Shown here piece after piece: positions 1 to 7,768 of a stretch of 64,000 nucleotides of DNA. The DNA lies in assembly GCF_003096075.1 (NCBI RefSeq), contig NZ_CP015449.1, forward strand, positions 2,349,001 through 2,413,000. The letters are read 5' to 3'. The notes under the pieces were generated by a model. The model ran no database searches, was not told where the DNA came from, and saw only the letters and a list, made by a program, of their open reading frames with translations. Each line of letters starts with the position of its first letter. Within the stretch, counting starts at the first letter, position 1. The position numbers and the translations under genes were made by a program. Source of the stretch: Dietzia lutea (GTDB taxonomy: Bacteria; Actinomycetota; Actinomycetes; Mycobacteriales; Mycobacteriaceae).

Positions 1-185
1 TGCCCGGGCCAGACGGGACGAACCTCAGCCTCACGCTCTCACAGCCCGTTGCGGCGTCGGTCCCGGACTTCGGGTGGCGTGCGCCTACGTTGCGGGAGGT
101 GTCCGTGGTGCGGTTGCACGTCGACGACCCGGAGGCCGCGGTAGTAGCGATTCGCCGAGGCTCGGTGGCGCACGTCAGCTACTGA
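1..185 (+). CDS. C-terminal end of an unidentified protein, cut by the window edge
   Basis: A frame is open from the left edge to the TGA at 183-185, giving about 60 visible codons. Third positions are mostly G or C, which supports coding. The visible tail ends in VAIRRGSVAHVSY and shows no domain I recognise. The same frame stays open after the TGA and becomes the ribbon-helix-helix gene downstream, so the two genes are nearly contiguous. Function unknown. Confidence 0.45.
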   Translation, partial: PGPDGTNLSLTLSQPVAASVPDFGWRAPTLREVSVVRLHVDDPEAAVVAIRRGSVAHVSY

Positions 186-254
186 GCTGGTCTGCGACGT
201 ACCGCCTTCCAGCAACAGCTTATTCGTATTACGATTCCGGTTAGGGAGCGCAAG

Positions 255-503
255 ATTCAGGGCGAGGCCGTCTCGGAAGAACAACTCGACAACTGGGTCG
301 CCGAGGCTGAGGAGGGGTACGACCCCGCCTGGCTGAAAAAGCGAAAGGGTCGCCCAGCCCGAGCAGAACACGCTGCCCAGGTGGTTCCGGTCCGGCTGAC
401 AGAGGCCGAGCTTGAGGCGGTGATGGCCCGCGCGGATCGGGAGCACCTCAACAGGTCAGAGGCGATCCGACGGGCCTTAGCGGAGTGGGCCGCCGCCTCG
501 TGA
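255..503 (+). CDS. Ribbon-helix-helix (CopG-type) antitoxin-like protein with a non-canonical start
   Basis: The frame from the TGA at 183-185 to the TGA at 501-503 encodes a typical small actinobacterial antitoxin. An acidic helical N-terminus (QGEAVSEEQLDNWVAEAEE, then GYDPAWLKKRKGRP) precedes a C-terminal ribbon-helix-helix: the strand VVPVRLTEAELEAV and the helix RSEAIRRALAEW. Such proteins bind operator DNA and neutralise a partner toxin encoded just downstream. There is no in-frame ATG, GTG or TTG between 186 and 380. The best candidate is ATT at 255, six bases after AGGGAG at 243-248, giving 82 residues. The alternative is that the start codon has been lost. The partner toxin frame that overlaps the stop is truncated. 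Confidence 0.6.
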   Translation: MQGEAVSEEQLDNWVAEAEEGYDPAWLKKRKGRPARAEHAAQVVPVRLTEAELEAVMARADREHLNRSEAIRRALAEWAAAS

Positions 504-505
504 TC

Positions 506-565
506 ATGCGTCGTTCCGCGCGAAAGCACGGTATCGCCGACGACGACATTTGGGCCGCCGCATAA
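506..565 (+). pseudogene. Remnant of the partner toxin (N-terminal stub)
   Basis: A frame overlapping the antitoxin stop (GTG at 500, ATG at 506) reads MRRSARKHGIADDDIWAAA and ends at TAA 563-565. The SARKHGIADDDI segment resembles the N-terminus of the short toxins, normally about 80-90 residues, that follow this class of antitoxin in actinobacteria. I recall that family from memory. No continuation was found in the other frames of 566-720, so the toxin appears decayed. The rest of the stretch to 730 shows no convincing gene. Confidence 0.45.
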
Positions 566-730
566 TCCGCCGTTCTCGCCATGACCACGATTCCGGCCGC
601 GGCGGGTCGTTGTCGTCGTCATCATCTTCGAACCCGGGCCCCGTCCCGACTCGCGACCTCACGCCGATTCCGACCACCTACCCTCCCCTTCTGCGCCCTA
701 ACTCCGACTGACCCCGGCGGTGTCGTACCC

Positions 731-747
731 GGCCCATAGAGTGGGCC
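731..747. promoter_or_regulatory. Inverted repeat over a possible -10 box before the helicase leader
   Basis: GGCCCA and TGGGCC are perfect inverted half-sites separated by TAGAG. The element contains TAGAGT (737-742), a plausible actinobacterial -10 hexamer, and lies 32 bases before the leader-peptide start. It could be an operator or a short 5' hairpin. Which protein would bind is unknown. Confidence 0.4.
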
Positions 748-778
748 AGGCCGCGCCAGGACCATCCAGGAGAACACC

Positions 779-826
779 GTGGACTCACCCGCCCTCGTTA
801 CCGCCCACACCAGGGCAGAGATCTGA
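779..826 (+). CDS. 15-residue leader peptide coupled to the helicase
   Basis: GTG at 779 follows a good ribosome binding site (CAGGAGA at 767-773) and opens a frame reading MDSPALVTAHTRAEI, with its stop at 824-826. The TGA overlaps the helicase ATG as TGATG, the classic arrangement for translational coupling. The helicase ATG itself has no Shine-Dalgarno of its own (GGGCAGAG is the nearest purine run), so ribosomes finishing the leader probably restart on it. The peptide may be the stub of a longer gene or a true leader. Its function is unknown. Confidence 0.5.
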   Translation: MDSPALVTAHTRAEI

Positions 827-2589
827 TGGCGACCCGGTCCTCGCGCTCGACGACGAAGAAGCGAAAGCCGAGTTCCACGCGTGCGAAGTCGGCCAAGTCG
901 GCCAAGAAGTCCAGCGCGGCGACGGCGGTCCCGACAATCCCGCCCGGCCAGCGGGTGTGGCTGCTGGAGCTCCCGTGGGGAGGGCTGGGCGGCGGGATGC
1001 CGGCCGGGGTCACCTACTACAAGTCGCTCACCGCGCACGCGTACGTCGGCACCGCCCTGCCGAGCGCCCTGGAGCCCTACGCCAGCAAGCCGTACTCCTA
1101 CCTTCGGTGGCGGGAGCACGAGCTCAACGGCAGCACGGGGCCGGGTGCGACCGCCGCGCCGATGACGCTGCGCCCGGAGCAACGCGCGGACGTCGCCGCG
1201 ATCGCCACAGCCGCCGAGCGCGGGTTCCGACAGGTTCATCTGGCGAACGACGTGGGCACCGGCAAGACCCTGGTGGCAGTGGCCGCGGCGAAGGCCATCG
1301 CGACGATGCGCGGCGCCCGCACGATCCTCGTGACGGTGGACCGGCCGGCCCGCATCACCATCCCGTCATGGCGTCGCACCATCGCCGCACTGGGCGACGA
1401 CGACCTGCGCTGGATCATCATGTCCTCCGACAGCCTGAGCAAGCTCATGGCCCGGAACGGGCGGCCACGGCTGAAAGTCGATGTCGCGGTGATCGACGAG
1501 GCCCACCAGTTCCGGCATGACAGCAAGCGCACGAGCTACATGCGGCGACTGACTCGCATGGACGGACCGCACGAGAATGCCCCGTTCGTCCTGACGATCA
1601 CCGCCACCCCGGGGCATCACCCGGGCGAATGGAACTACATGTCGTCGCTGTACGCCCAAGTACACGGAGACCCGCCGGCCCAGTGGGCGGACTTCGGTCG
1701 AGCGCTGGCCGATCGGGGCGTGCCCTTGGAACCCTCCTACGGCAAGTGGACGTGGAGCGCGGAGGCCAAGGAGTCGCTGCAGACGCAGCAGGCCGCTATC
1801 AGCGACGTCCGCGACATCCTGCTGCGGCACGAACCGCCGCTCATGCTTACCCGGTCCGCGCCGTGGGGGCCGCCACCCTTCGATGTGGACCTGGTGGAGC
1901 TGACCCCTGACCAGTGGCGGGCCTACGAGCTGGAGTGGGGCGATTTTCAGCGCGAGATGCAGCTGGCCCGAACGGGCAGTAACGTCGCCCGGGGTCTGGC
2001 TGCCCTGGTGAGACTGCGGCAGAAGGCGTCGATGATCCGCGTCGAGCACACGGTGGCCGCGGCCAAGGCCGAACTCGGCCGCGGCTACCAGGTGCTCATC
2101 GCCACCGAGATGGTGTCCACCGCCGCGCACCCGGTGGCCGAGATGCTCGAGGCGGACGGCATCCCGGTGGCGCGGATCTACGGCTCCAATCCGGAGGCCG
2201 AGGCCGAGCGGATGCGCTTCCAGCGTGGCGAGGCGCCGGTGGTCGTGTTCAACACGCCCACCGCGATCAACCTGCAGGCAGGCGAGCAGTTCGCCGACGG
2301 ATCGTTCGCTACTGACACCCCGCGGAGGGGCTTCTTCCACCAGGCCCGCTACAGCGGTCTCCTGGCCGAGCAGACGATGGGCCGCGCGCACCGGAACCAC
2401 CAGGTCTGTTCCTGGTCTCTCCTGGCGGCGGCGGGGACGATCGAGGAACGAGCCGGCACGGTCATGCTGTCCCGTCTGATCGCCTCCGCGACCAGCACCG
2501 ACGCGGATGCGTCGACCTTCTCCGAGGTGGCCCGAGTGTTCGGTATCGACTGGATCCCCGCCGCGCGGCTAGCGGAGGGTCTCGACTAG
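826..2589 (+). CDS. Phage-type SF2 (SNF2/DEAD-like) helicase
   Basis: A 587-residue superfamily 2 helicase. A Lys/Ser/Arg-rich N-terminal tail (residues 1-30) is followed by a short domain (about 41-105: VWLLELPWGG, then YYKSLTAHAYVGTALP). I associate that domain with helicases of actinobacteriophages and prophages. Then come Walker A NDVGTGKT (about 141-148), motif II DEAH in VIDEAHQF (about 223), motif III TITATPG, and a second RecA-like lobe ending in the motif VI-like MGRAHRN. It should be an ATP-dependent translocase on nucleic acid. It starts in TGATG overlap with the leader peptide. It lies tail to tail with a nuclease-like gene in an accessory segment, so a phage-derived or defence role is possible but unproven. 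Confidence 0.85.
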   Translation: MATRSSRSTTKKRKPSSTRAKSAKSAKKSSAATAVPTIPPGQRVWLLELPWGGLGGGMPAGVTYYKSLTAHAYVGTALPSALEPYASKPYSYLRWREHELNGSTGPGATAAPMTLRPEQRADVAAIATAAERGFRQVHLANDVGTGKTLVAVAAAKAIATMRGARTILVTVDRPARITIPSWRRTIAALGDDDLRWIIMSSDSLSKLMARNGRPRLKVDVAVIDEAHQFRHDSKRTSYMRRLTRMDGPHENAPFVLTITATPGHHPGEWNYMSSLYAQVHGDPPAQWADFGRALADRGVPLEPSYGKWTWSAEAKESLQTQQAAISDVRDILLRHEPPLMLTRSAPWGPPPFDVDLVELTPDQWRAYELEWGDFQREMQLARTGSNVARGLAALVRLRQKASMIRVEHTVAAAKAELGRGYQVLIATEMVSTAAHPVAEMLEADGIPVARIYGSNPEAEAERMRFQRGEAPVVVFNTPTAINLQAGEQFADGSFATDTPRRGFFHQARYSGLLAEQTMGRAHRNHQVCSWSLLAAAGTIEERAGTVMLSRLIASATSTDADASTFSEVARVFGIDWIPAARLAEGLD

Positions 2590-2635
2590 GGGAAGCTACG
2601 GCTCAACTACAGTCACGTGACCTGGCCGTGAGTAC

Positions 2636-2770
2636 TTACTCCAGCCCTGGCACCAGGCTCCGCAGATCGATGATGTCGATATGGGCAGCGGGTCCGGCGC
2701 GGAACTCCGCAACGGTCATCGTCGAATCGACTCCATACCTGTCGGCAAACCGCCGGCGGAGCCCGACGGA
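2636..2770 (-). pseudogene. Continuation of the nuclease-like frame beyond an in-frame TGA
   Basis: Directly past the TGA at 2771-2773 the same minus-strand frame stays open for 44 codons to TAA at 2636-2638. It reads like real protein: RRRFADRYGVDSTMTVAEF, then AAHIDIIDLRSLVPGLE. It has no start of its own near its beginning. The simplest reading is that it is the original C-terminus of the upstream gene, cut off by a nonsense mutation. Readthrough cannot be excluded. Confidence 0.5.
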
Positions 2771-3319
2771 TCAGCGGCCGAGCATCCAAGTCACTGTGGA
2801 AGTGGAACAGGCCAGGAACCGGCTCGGCACCTCGCCGACGATGTAGAGCTGCGCCCGTCGGCCGGAGTCATCCAGAGTCAGGTGCACCAGATCTGCGACG
2901 ACGCCACGCTTACGCATCGTGTCGGCGCCTTTCCACTGAGCGACCTTGAACTCGGCGATGCGCCGATCGGTTTCCAGGTCGTACGGCCTCGTGGGGTCGT
3001 TGCCGGCACCCAGGGAGGGCCGGTTCACAACCCGTTCGTCCGGCTCGAGGATGTGCGGCAGCGCCAAGGCGATAGTCGTCGCGTGGACGACGTCGTTGAG
3101 ACGCCCGACTTTCGAGCGGATCAGCAGGGTCGCATCCAGCAGCTCTTGAGTGAAGCCGTATTGAGCGGCAACTCCGCCGGAATCATCGGCCGTGGTCTGC
3201 ACCAGCTCCGACTCCGCCTGCGCCAACTGGGTCGTCAGATTGGCGCTTCCCAGGAACTCAGACAGCACCGTGAACGCTGTCGCCAGGTCATCCGCACTGT
3301 GCCGATTCTCAGCCGTCAT
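2771..3319 (-). CDS. Conserved hypothetical protein with a possible PD-(D/E)XK nuclease motif, C-terminally interrupted
   Basis: A 182-residue product from ATG 3319 (an upstream GTG at 3343 adds eight residues). The N-terminal half is helical (FTVLSEFLGSANLTTQLAQA). The centre carries GAGNDPTRPYDLETDRRIAEFK followed by VAQWKGADTMRKRGV, where an Asp followed by the triad-like E-F-K fits a PD-(D/E)XK active site. It then runs to SSTVTWMLGR-like residues and TGA. A possible role is a small nuclease or a restriction-like enzyme, but this rests on the motif alone. The frame continues 44 codons beyond the stop, so the gene is probably truncated. It is convergent with the phage-type helicase. Confidence 0.5.
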   Translation of the reverse strand: MTAENRHSADDLATAFTVLSEFLGSANLTTQLAQAESELVQTTADDSGGVAAQYGFTQELLDATLLIRSKVGRLNDVVHATTIALALPHILEPDERVVNRPSLGAGNDPTRPYDLETDRRIAEFKVAQWKGADTMRKRGVVADLVHLTLDDSGRRAQLYIVGEVPSRFLACSTSTVTWMLGR

Positions 3320-3417
3320 TCGCAGATCATGACACCTGGCCACGGTCCGAAGGCGGCGAGGCCTTATCGTCGTCGTCGCTCCTCGCCCACCCGCGGCCGG
3401 GCGCGGCCGCCGCTACC

Positions 3418-5292
3418 TCACGCCCCGAACCACGCCCGCGCCAGCTCGGCGTAGCGGCCGTCCGCTCGCAGCAGCTCGTCGTGCGTGCCGGACTCCACGA
3501 CCCGGCCGTGCTCCATCACCAGGATCCGATCGGCGGACACCGCCTGGCTCAGCCGGTGCGCGACCACCAGGCCAGCGCGGTCGCGCAGCACGGCGGCCGC
3601 GGCGTCGTCGAGGCGGCGTGCCCCGGCGGACCCGGCCTCGGCGGTGGCCTCGTCGAGGATCACCACGTCGGGGTCGGCCAGCTCGACGCGGGCCAGGGCG
3701 ATCATCTGGCTCTGCATGGGGTCGAGCGGGTGACCGCCCTCGCCGATGACCGTGTGGATGCCGTCGGGTAGGTCGTCCACCCAGTCGGCGCCCACCGTAC
3801 GCAGGGCGGCGCGGACCTCGGATTCGGAGGCCTCGGGGCGGGGCGCCCGCACGTTCTCGGCGATGGTCGCGGCAAAGGAGTGCACCTCCTGCGAGACCAT
3901 CGTGATGCGCTGGCGCAGGGCCACCGGGTCGACGTCGGACAGTGAGACGCCGCCCATGCGGACGCTGCCGCGCGACGGCGTGAGGGTTCCCGCGGCGACC
4001 AATGCCAGGGTGCTCTTGCCGGCGCCCGTCGAGCCGACCACCGCGACGACCTCGCCGGGGGCCAGGGTGAGGTCCACGTCGATGAGGGCAGGGGCGGCCC
4101 CGCCGAAAGAAGCATCGCCGTCGGGAGCCTCGCCGGAGAAAGCCTCGCGGGACGCCTCGCCGTAGGCGTGGGAGACGCCGGTCAGCTCGAGCGGGCCGGG
4201 CTCGAGAGTGGCGGTGCGCTCGGGCACCGGCATGGTGATGACGCCGACCATTCGCACGAGCGAGGCGCCGGCCGACTGCACCTGGTCGACTATCCCCACG
4301 AGCGCGCCGATCGGGTTGAACAGCCGGTGGAACAACAACGCGGCGGTGGTCACGGCGCCGGCGGTAATGATGTCGGCGTCCACGAGGAAAAACCCGACGA
4401 CCAGCAGCAGCCCGAGGACCGTGACCTCGGCCCGGTTGTTGCGGGAGAAGGCGCGGGTAACGAAGTAGAACACCCGGATCGACAGGTCCCGCGCCTGTGC
4501 CGACGCGGCGGTGATGCGGCGCAGCTCGGCGTCCTGGGCGTCGTACGCGTGCAGGGTCCGCGAGCCGGTGATCCCGCCGAGCAGACGGCTGGCGCGGGTG
4601 CCGAACGCGGCGCGCTCAGCGGCATAGATCGGGCCGGAGCGGGGCAGGTACCAGCGCAGCGTCGTCCAGTACATGGGCAGCGCCACCAGGCCCACCAGCC
4701 CGAGCCGCCAGTCGACCGTCGCCAGGCCGACTGCGGAGACGATCACCGTAAACAGCGACTGCACCACCAGCGGGATCACCGCGGTGGCGGCCTGGCTGAT
4801 CTCGCGGGCGTCCTCGGCCACGCGCGAGACGAGGTCACCGGTCTCGGTGGTCTCCATCTGCGCGGCGCCCAGGCGCAGGGAACGGTCCATGACCATCTCC
4901 CGCAGGCGCGCGACGGTCGGTTCGGTGAGCCGGGCGAGCCACGCCTGTCCTGCCCACGTGCAACCGGCGCCGACCACACCGGCCACGGCGATCGCGCCCG
5001 CCGCCGCCCACACGGCCGAGTAGTCCTGACTGCCGGGCAGGACGTCGACCAGTCGGCCGATCACCCACGGCGCCACGAGCCCGGCGACCGCTCCGACCAG
5101 GCCGGCCACGGCCACCAGCAGCAGGTTGCCGCGACGCTCGCGCAGCAGCGGCCACAGCACGGCGAGCGACTCGCGACCGCTGGCCAGGGGCAGGGCCGCG
5201 GTGACGTCGGGCCGGTCGGGGCCGCCGACCTGGGCAGCGTCGGCGGTGTCGGTGGAGGCGGAGGTGACGGTGCCGGACTCGGAGCTGCTCAT
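3418..5292 (-). CDS. ABC exporter half-transporter, ATP-hydrolysing partner (degenerate signature motif)
   Basis: A 624-residue type IV exporter half: a six-helix transmembrane domain (about residues 45-330) and a C-terminal nucleotide-binding domain. Walker A GSTGAGKST (about 420), Walker B VVILDEATAE (about 543) and the switch histidine in VVAHRLS (about 579) are intact. The signature motif is replaced by LDPMQSQM (about 523). It starts at ATG 5292, overlapping the stop of its upstream partner as ATGA. The two should form a heterodimer with one competent ATP site made of this subunit's Walker motifs and the partner's signature. Substrate unknown; a lipid, peptide or drug is possible. Confidence 0.9.
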   Translation of the reverse strand: MSSSESGTVTSASTDTADAAQVGGPDRPDVTAALPLASGRESLAVLWPLLRERRGNLLLVAVAGLVGAVAGLVAPWVIGRLVDVLPGSQDYSAVWAAAGAIAVAGVVGAGCTWAGQAWLARLTEPTVARLREMVMDRSLRLGAAQMETTETGDLVSRVAEDAREISQAATAVIPLVVQSLFTVIVSAVGLATVDWRLGLVGLVALPMYWTTLRWYLPRSGPIYAAERAAFGTRASRLLGGITGSRTLHAYDAQDAELRRITAASAQARDLSIRVFYFVTRAFSRNNRAEVTVLGLLLVVGFFLVDADIITAGAVTTAALLFHRLFNPIGALVGIVDQVQSAGASLVRMVGVITMPVPERTATLEPGPLELTGVSHAYGEASREAFSGEAPDGDASFGGAAPALIDVDLTLAPGEVVAVVGSTGAGKSTLALVAAGTLTPSRGSVRMGGVSLSDVDPVALRQRITMVSQEVHSFAATIAENVRAPRPEASESEVRAALRTVGADWVDDLPDGIHTVIGEGGHPLDPMQSQMIALARVELADPDVVILDEATAEAGSAGARRLDDAAAAVLRDRAGLVVAHRLSQAVSADRILVMEHGRVVESGTHDELLRADGRYAELARAWFGA

Positions 5293-7037
5293 CGGTCGAC
5301 CGCCGCCCGGTAGGTGGCTGACGCCTCGCGCAGCTCCAGGTGGGTGCCCGTGCGCACGTCGCCACTTCGGGGCAGGTGGACCACCCGGTCGGCGGTCGCG
5401 AGGAACGGCGGAGACGAGGTGACGACGAGCGTGGCCTGGCCCGGCCGACTCGTCCGGAGCCGGCGCACGGCCTGCGCGATCCCCCACTCGGTGACGGCGT
5501 CGACGGCACTGGTCGGCTCGTGCAGGACCAGGACGTCGGGATCGGCGTGCAGGGCCCGGGCGAGCGCGATCCGCTGTCGCTGGCCCCCGGACAGGTTCCG
5601 GCCGCCCTCCTGGACAGGGTGATCCAGGCCGTCGGGGAGGTTCTCGAGGATCTCCGCGACCGCCGAGGCCTGCAGGACCGCCTCGGGGATGGGCTCCTCG
5701 TCGTCGTCGTGACTCATGGTGATGTTCGAACGGACGGTACCCACGAACAGATCCACGCGGTGCGGCGCGGCCACCAGGTGCTCGGCGATCGCGGGGGCGA
5801 GCTGGCTGCGGCGGTGACCAACGACGAGCACGGCGTCGGCCCCGTCGCCGTGACCGGCGACCGCCAGGGTGACGGCGTCGGCGGCGGCCGGCTGGTCGGC
5901 GACGAGCGCGACCACCTCCCCCTCGACCACCTCCAGGTCGAGCGTGCGGCCGTCGGGCAGCGCCAGACCCTCCACGCGCAGCTCGGCGCCGGCGGGCACC
6001 TCGGAGCCGGAATCGTCGACCGGCGCGGACTGCAGCAGATCGACCAGGCGCTGCGCGGCGCCGTGGGAACGAGCGAAGACGGCGACCATCTGGGTGATCA
6101 TCCGGACGGGCTCCTCGAAGAACACGGCCACGCCCACCACGGAGACGAGCGTGCCGATCTCCATCTGGCCCTGGATCACGCGGTACCCGGCGGCCAGCAG
6201 GACCAGCGCCAGGACCACGGCCATGCCGAGCGAGCCGATGCCCTGCACGCGCCCGGAGCGCTCGGCGGTGACGATGCCCGCCGCGGCCGCGTCCTCGGAG
6301 GCGGTGCGGTACTGATCGGCAGCCCAGCGCTCGCCGCCGCCGGCCTTGAGCACGCGCAGACCGGCCATGATGTCGGTCGCACGGCTGCTCGCCATACCGA
6401 TCGCGGCCTGCTGGGCGGTGCTGTGGCGGGAGATCGCGCGGCTGGGCAGGGCGACCAGCACCAGGCTGAGCGGCACGCCGATGAGCACGATGAGCCCCAC
6501 CACCCAGTCGGTCCACAGCAGGTACACCGAGATCCCCACGATCCCGATCACCGCCGACCCGCCCAGCGCGATCTGCCGGAAGACCAACGCGGCCACGTCG
6601 GCGTCGGCCGAGCACACCGAGAGCACGTCGCCGGAGCTGGCGCCGTCCATCGCGCGGCGGCGGCTCAGCGGTACCCGCGTGACCTCCACGCGCAGGTCGT
6701 GCGCCTCCTCCTGCAGGGCGCGGTTGCTCATGCGGGCGCCGAAGCGGTACCCCAGGCTGAGCACGGTGAACAGGCCGATGAGCCCGACGACCGACCACAA
6801 CATGGCCCAGCGGTCGAGCGGGATGATCGCGGCGTCCACGATCACGCCGATCGCGATGGGCACCAGCGCCTCGCACAGCTGCCACAGCGTCATGAGCACC
6901 AGCCCGGGCGCCCAGAGGTGCCGCCGGCGGCCGACCGCGCGGAGCAGGAGCCCGTTCGCGGTGGTCGGGGCGTCCCCTCCGGGGGTGTCCTCGGCGCGGC
7001 GGCGCGGCCGAGCCGGTGGAGACGTCGGTGCTGACAT
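5289..7037 (-). CDS. ABC exporter half-transporter, degenerate Walker partner (intact signature motif)
   Basis: A 582-residue exporter half with transmembrane helices from about residue 40 to 300. Its nucleotide-binding domain keeps a canonical signature LSGGQRQR (about 482). It has lost Walker A: the expected GxxGxGKS/T position reads VADQPAAADA. Its Walker B reads VLVLHEPTSA, with His replacing the Asp (about 502), and the H-loop reads VTSS rather than a His-containing turn (about 540). It is therefore probably unable to hydrolyse ATP in its own site and supplies the signature to the downstream subunit. Start chosen at ATG 7037 (MSAPTSPPARP); the frame is open further upstream to 7142. First gene of a two-gene operon. 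Confidence 0.9.
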   Translation of the reverse strand: MSAPTSPPARPRRRAEDTPGGDAPTTANGLLLRAVGRRRHLWAPGLVLMTLWQLCEALVPIAIGVIVDAAIIPLDRWAMLWSVVGLIGLFTVLSLGYRFGARMSNRALQEEAHDLRVEVTRVPLSRRRAMDGASSGDVLSVCSADADVAALVFRQIALGGSAVIGIVGISVYLLWTDWVVGLIVLIGVPLSLVLVALPSRAISRHSTAQQAAIGMASSRATDIMAGLRVLKAGGGERWAADQYRTASEDAAAAGIVTAERSGRVQGIGSLGMAVVLALVLLAAGYRVIQGQMEIGTLVSVVGVAVFFEEPVRMITQMVAVFARSHGAAQRLVDLLQSAPVDDSGSEVPAGAELRVEGLALPDGRTLDLEVVEGEVVALVADQPAAADAVTLAVAGHGDGADAVLVVGHRRSQLAPAIAEHLVAAPHRVDLFVGTVRSNITMSHDDDEEPIPEAVLQASAVAEILENLPDGLDHPVQEGGRNLSGGQRQRIALARALHADPDVLVLHEPTSAVDAVTEWGIAQAVRRLRTSRPGQATLVVTSSPPFLATADRVVHLPRSGDVRTGTHLELREASATYRAAVDR

Positions 7038-7194
7038 AGGTGTGCAACTCCCGCTGTAGGTGAGGTCGGCCCAGGGTAGATGAGGCCGGCCCAGGGGCCC
7101 CGACGACTCTATGCCAGCGGCCGATTTCGTCGTCGACCTCACCGGACGGCGGTGCTAGATTTCAACGTCTCAGCCCTGCGCGAGGAGCGGCGAG

Positions 7195-7764
7195 ATGAGA
7201 CCACTGCGCTACTCGATCAACGTCACCCTCGACGGGTGCGTCCACCACGAGGCCGGGGTCATGCCGGACGAGGAATCGATGCGGTTCTGGACCGAGGAGA
7301 TGCAGGGCGCCGACGCCCTCCTGTTCGGCCGGGTCACCTACGAGCTCATGGAGTCGGCGTGGCGCCGGCCGGAGTTGGGCGGGTGGCCGGACTGGATGGA
7401 GAAGTGGGAACTCCCGTTCGCGGAGGCCATCGACCGCACGCACAAGCACGTCGTGTCGAGCACCCTGGAGGCGGTCGACTGGAACGCCGAGCTGGTCCAG
7501 GGCGACCTCGAGACCGCCGTCCGCGAGCTCAAGGCGCAGCCGGGCCGCGGCCTGTGGGTGGGTGGGGTGACGCTGCCCCTCGCGCTGGCGGAGCTGGGCC
7601 TGATCGACGAGTACGAGTTCGTCGTGCAGCCCGTCCTCGCCGGCCGCGGGCCGACCCTCATGGCCGGGCTGCGGGAGCGGATCCCGCTGGAGCTGATCGA
7701 CCGCACCGGGTTCCGCTCCGGGTCGGTGGCCCTGCGCTACCGGCCCGTCCGCCCCGCTGGGTGA
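7195..7764 (+). CDS. Dihydrofolate reductase / RibD C-terminal domain family protein
   Basis: A 189-residue single-domain protein of the RibD_C (dihydrofolate-reductase-like) fold. It begins RPLRYSINVTLDGCVHHEAG, has the family segment GADALLFGRVTYELMES (about 41-57) and the glycine-rich GLWVGGVTLPLALAE before IDEYEFVVQPVLAGRG. Members are NADPH-dependent reductases of mostly unknown substrate. The ATG is preceded by GAGGAG at 7182-7187. It stands alone, divergent from the ABC operon. No riboflavin genes are nearby, so a role in riboflavin synthesis is not implied. Confidence 0.85.
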   Translation: MRPLRYSINVTLDGCVHHEAGVMPDEESMRFWTEEMQGADALLFGRVTYELMESAWRRPELGGWPDWMEKWELPFAEAIDRTHKHVVSSTLEAVDWNAELVQGDLETAVRELKAQPGRGLWVGGVTLPLALAELGLIDEYEFVVQPVLAGRGPTLMAGLRERIPLELIDRTGFRSGSVALRYRPVRPAG

Positions 7765-7768
7765 CGGG

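Noticed and set aside
5293-7047. The downstream ABC subunit as one 1209-residue protein starting near 7047
   Set aside because: The first 585 residues are an out-of-frame shadow of the upstream subunit; the real N-terminus begins at 5292.
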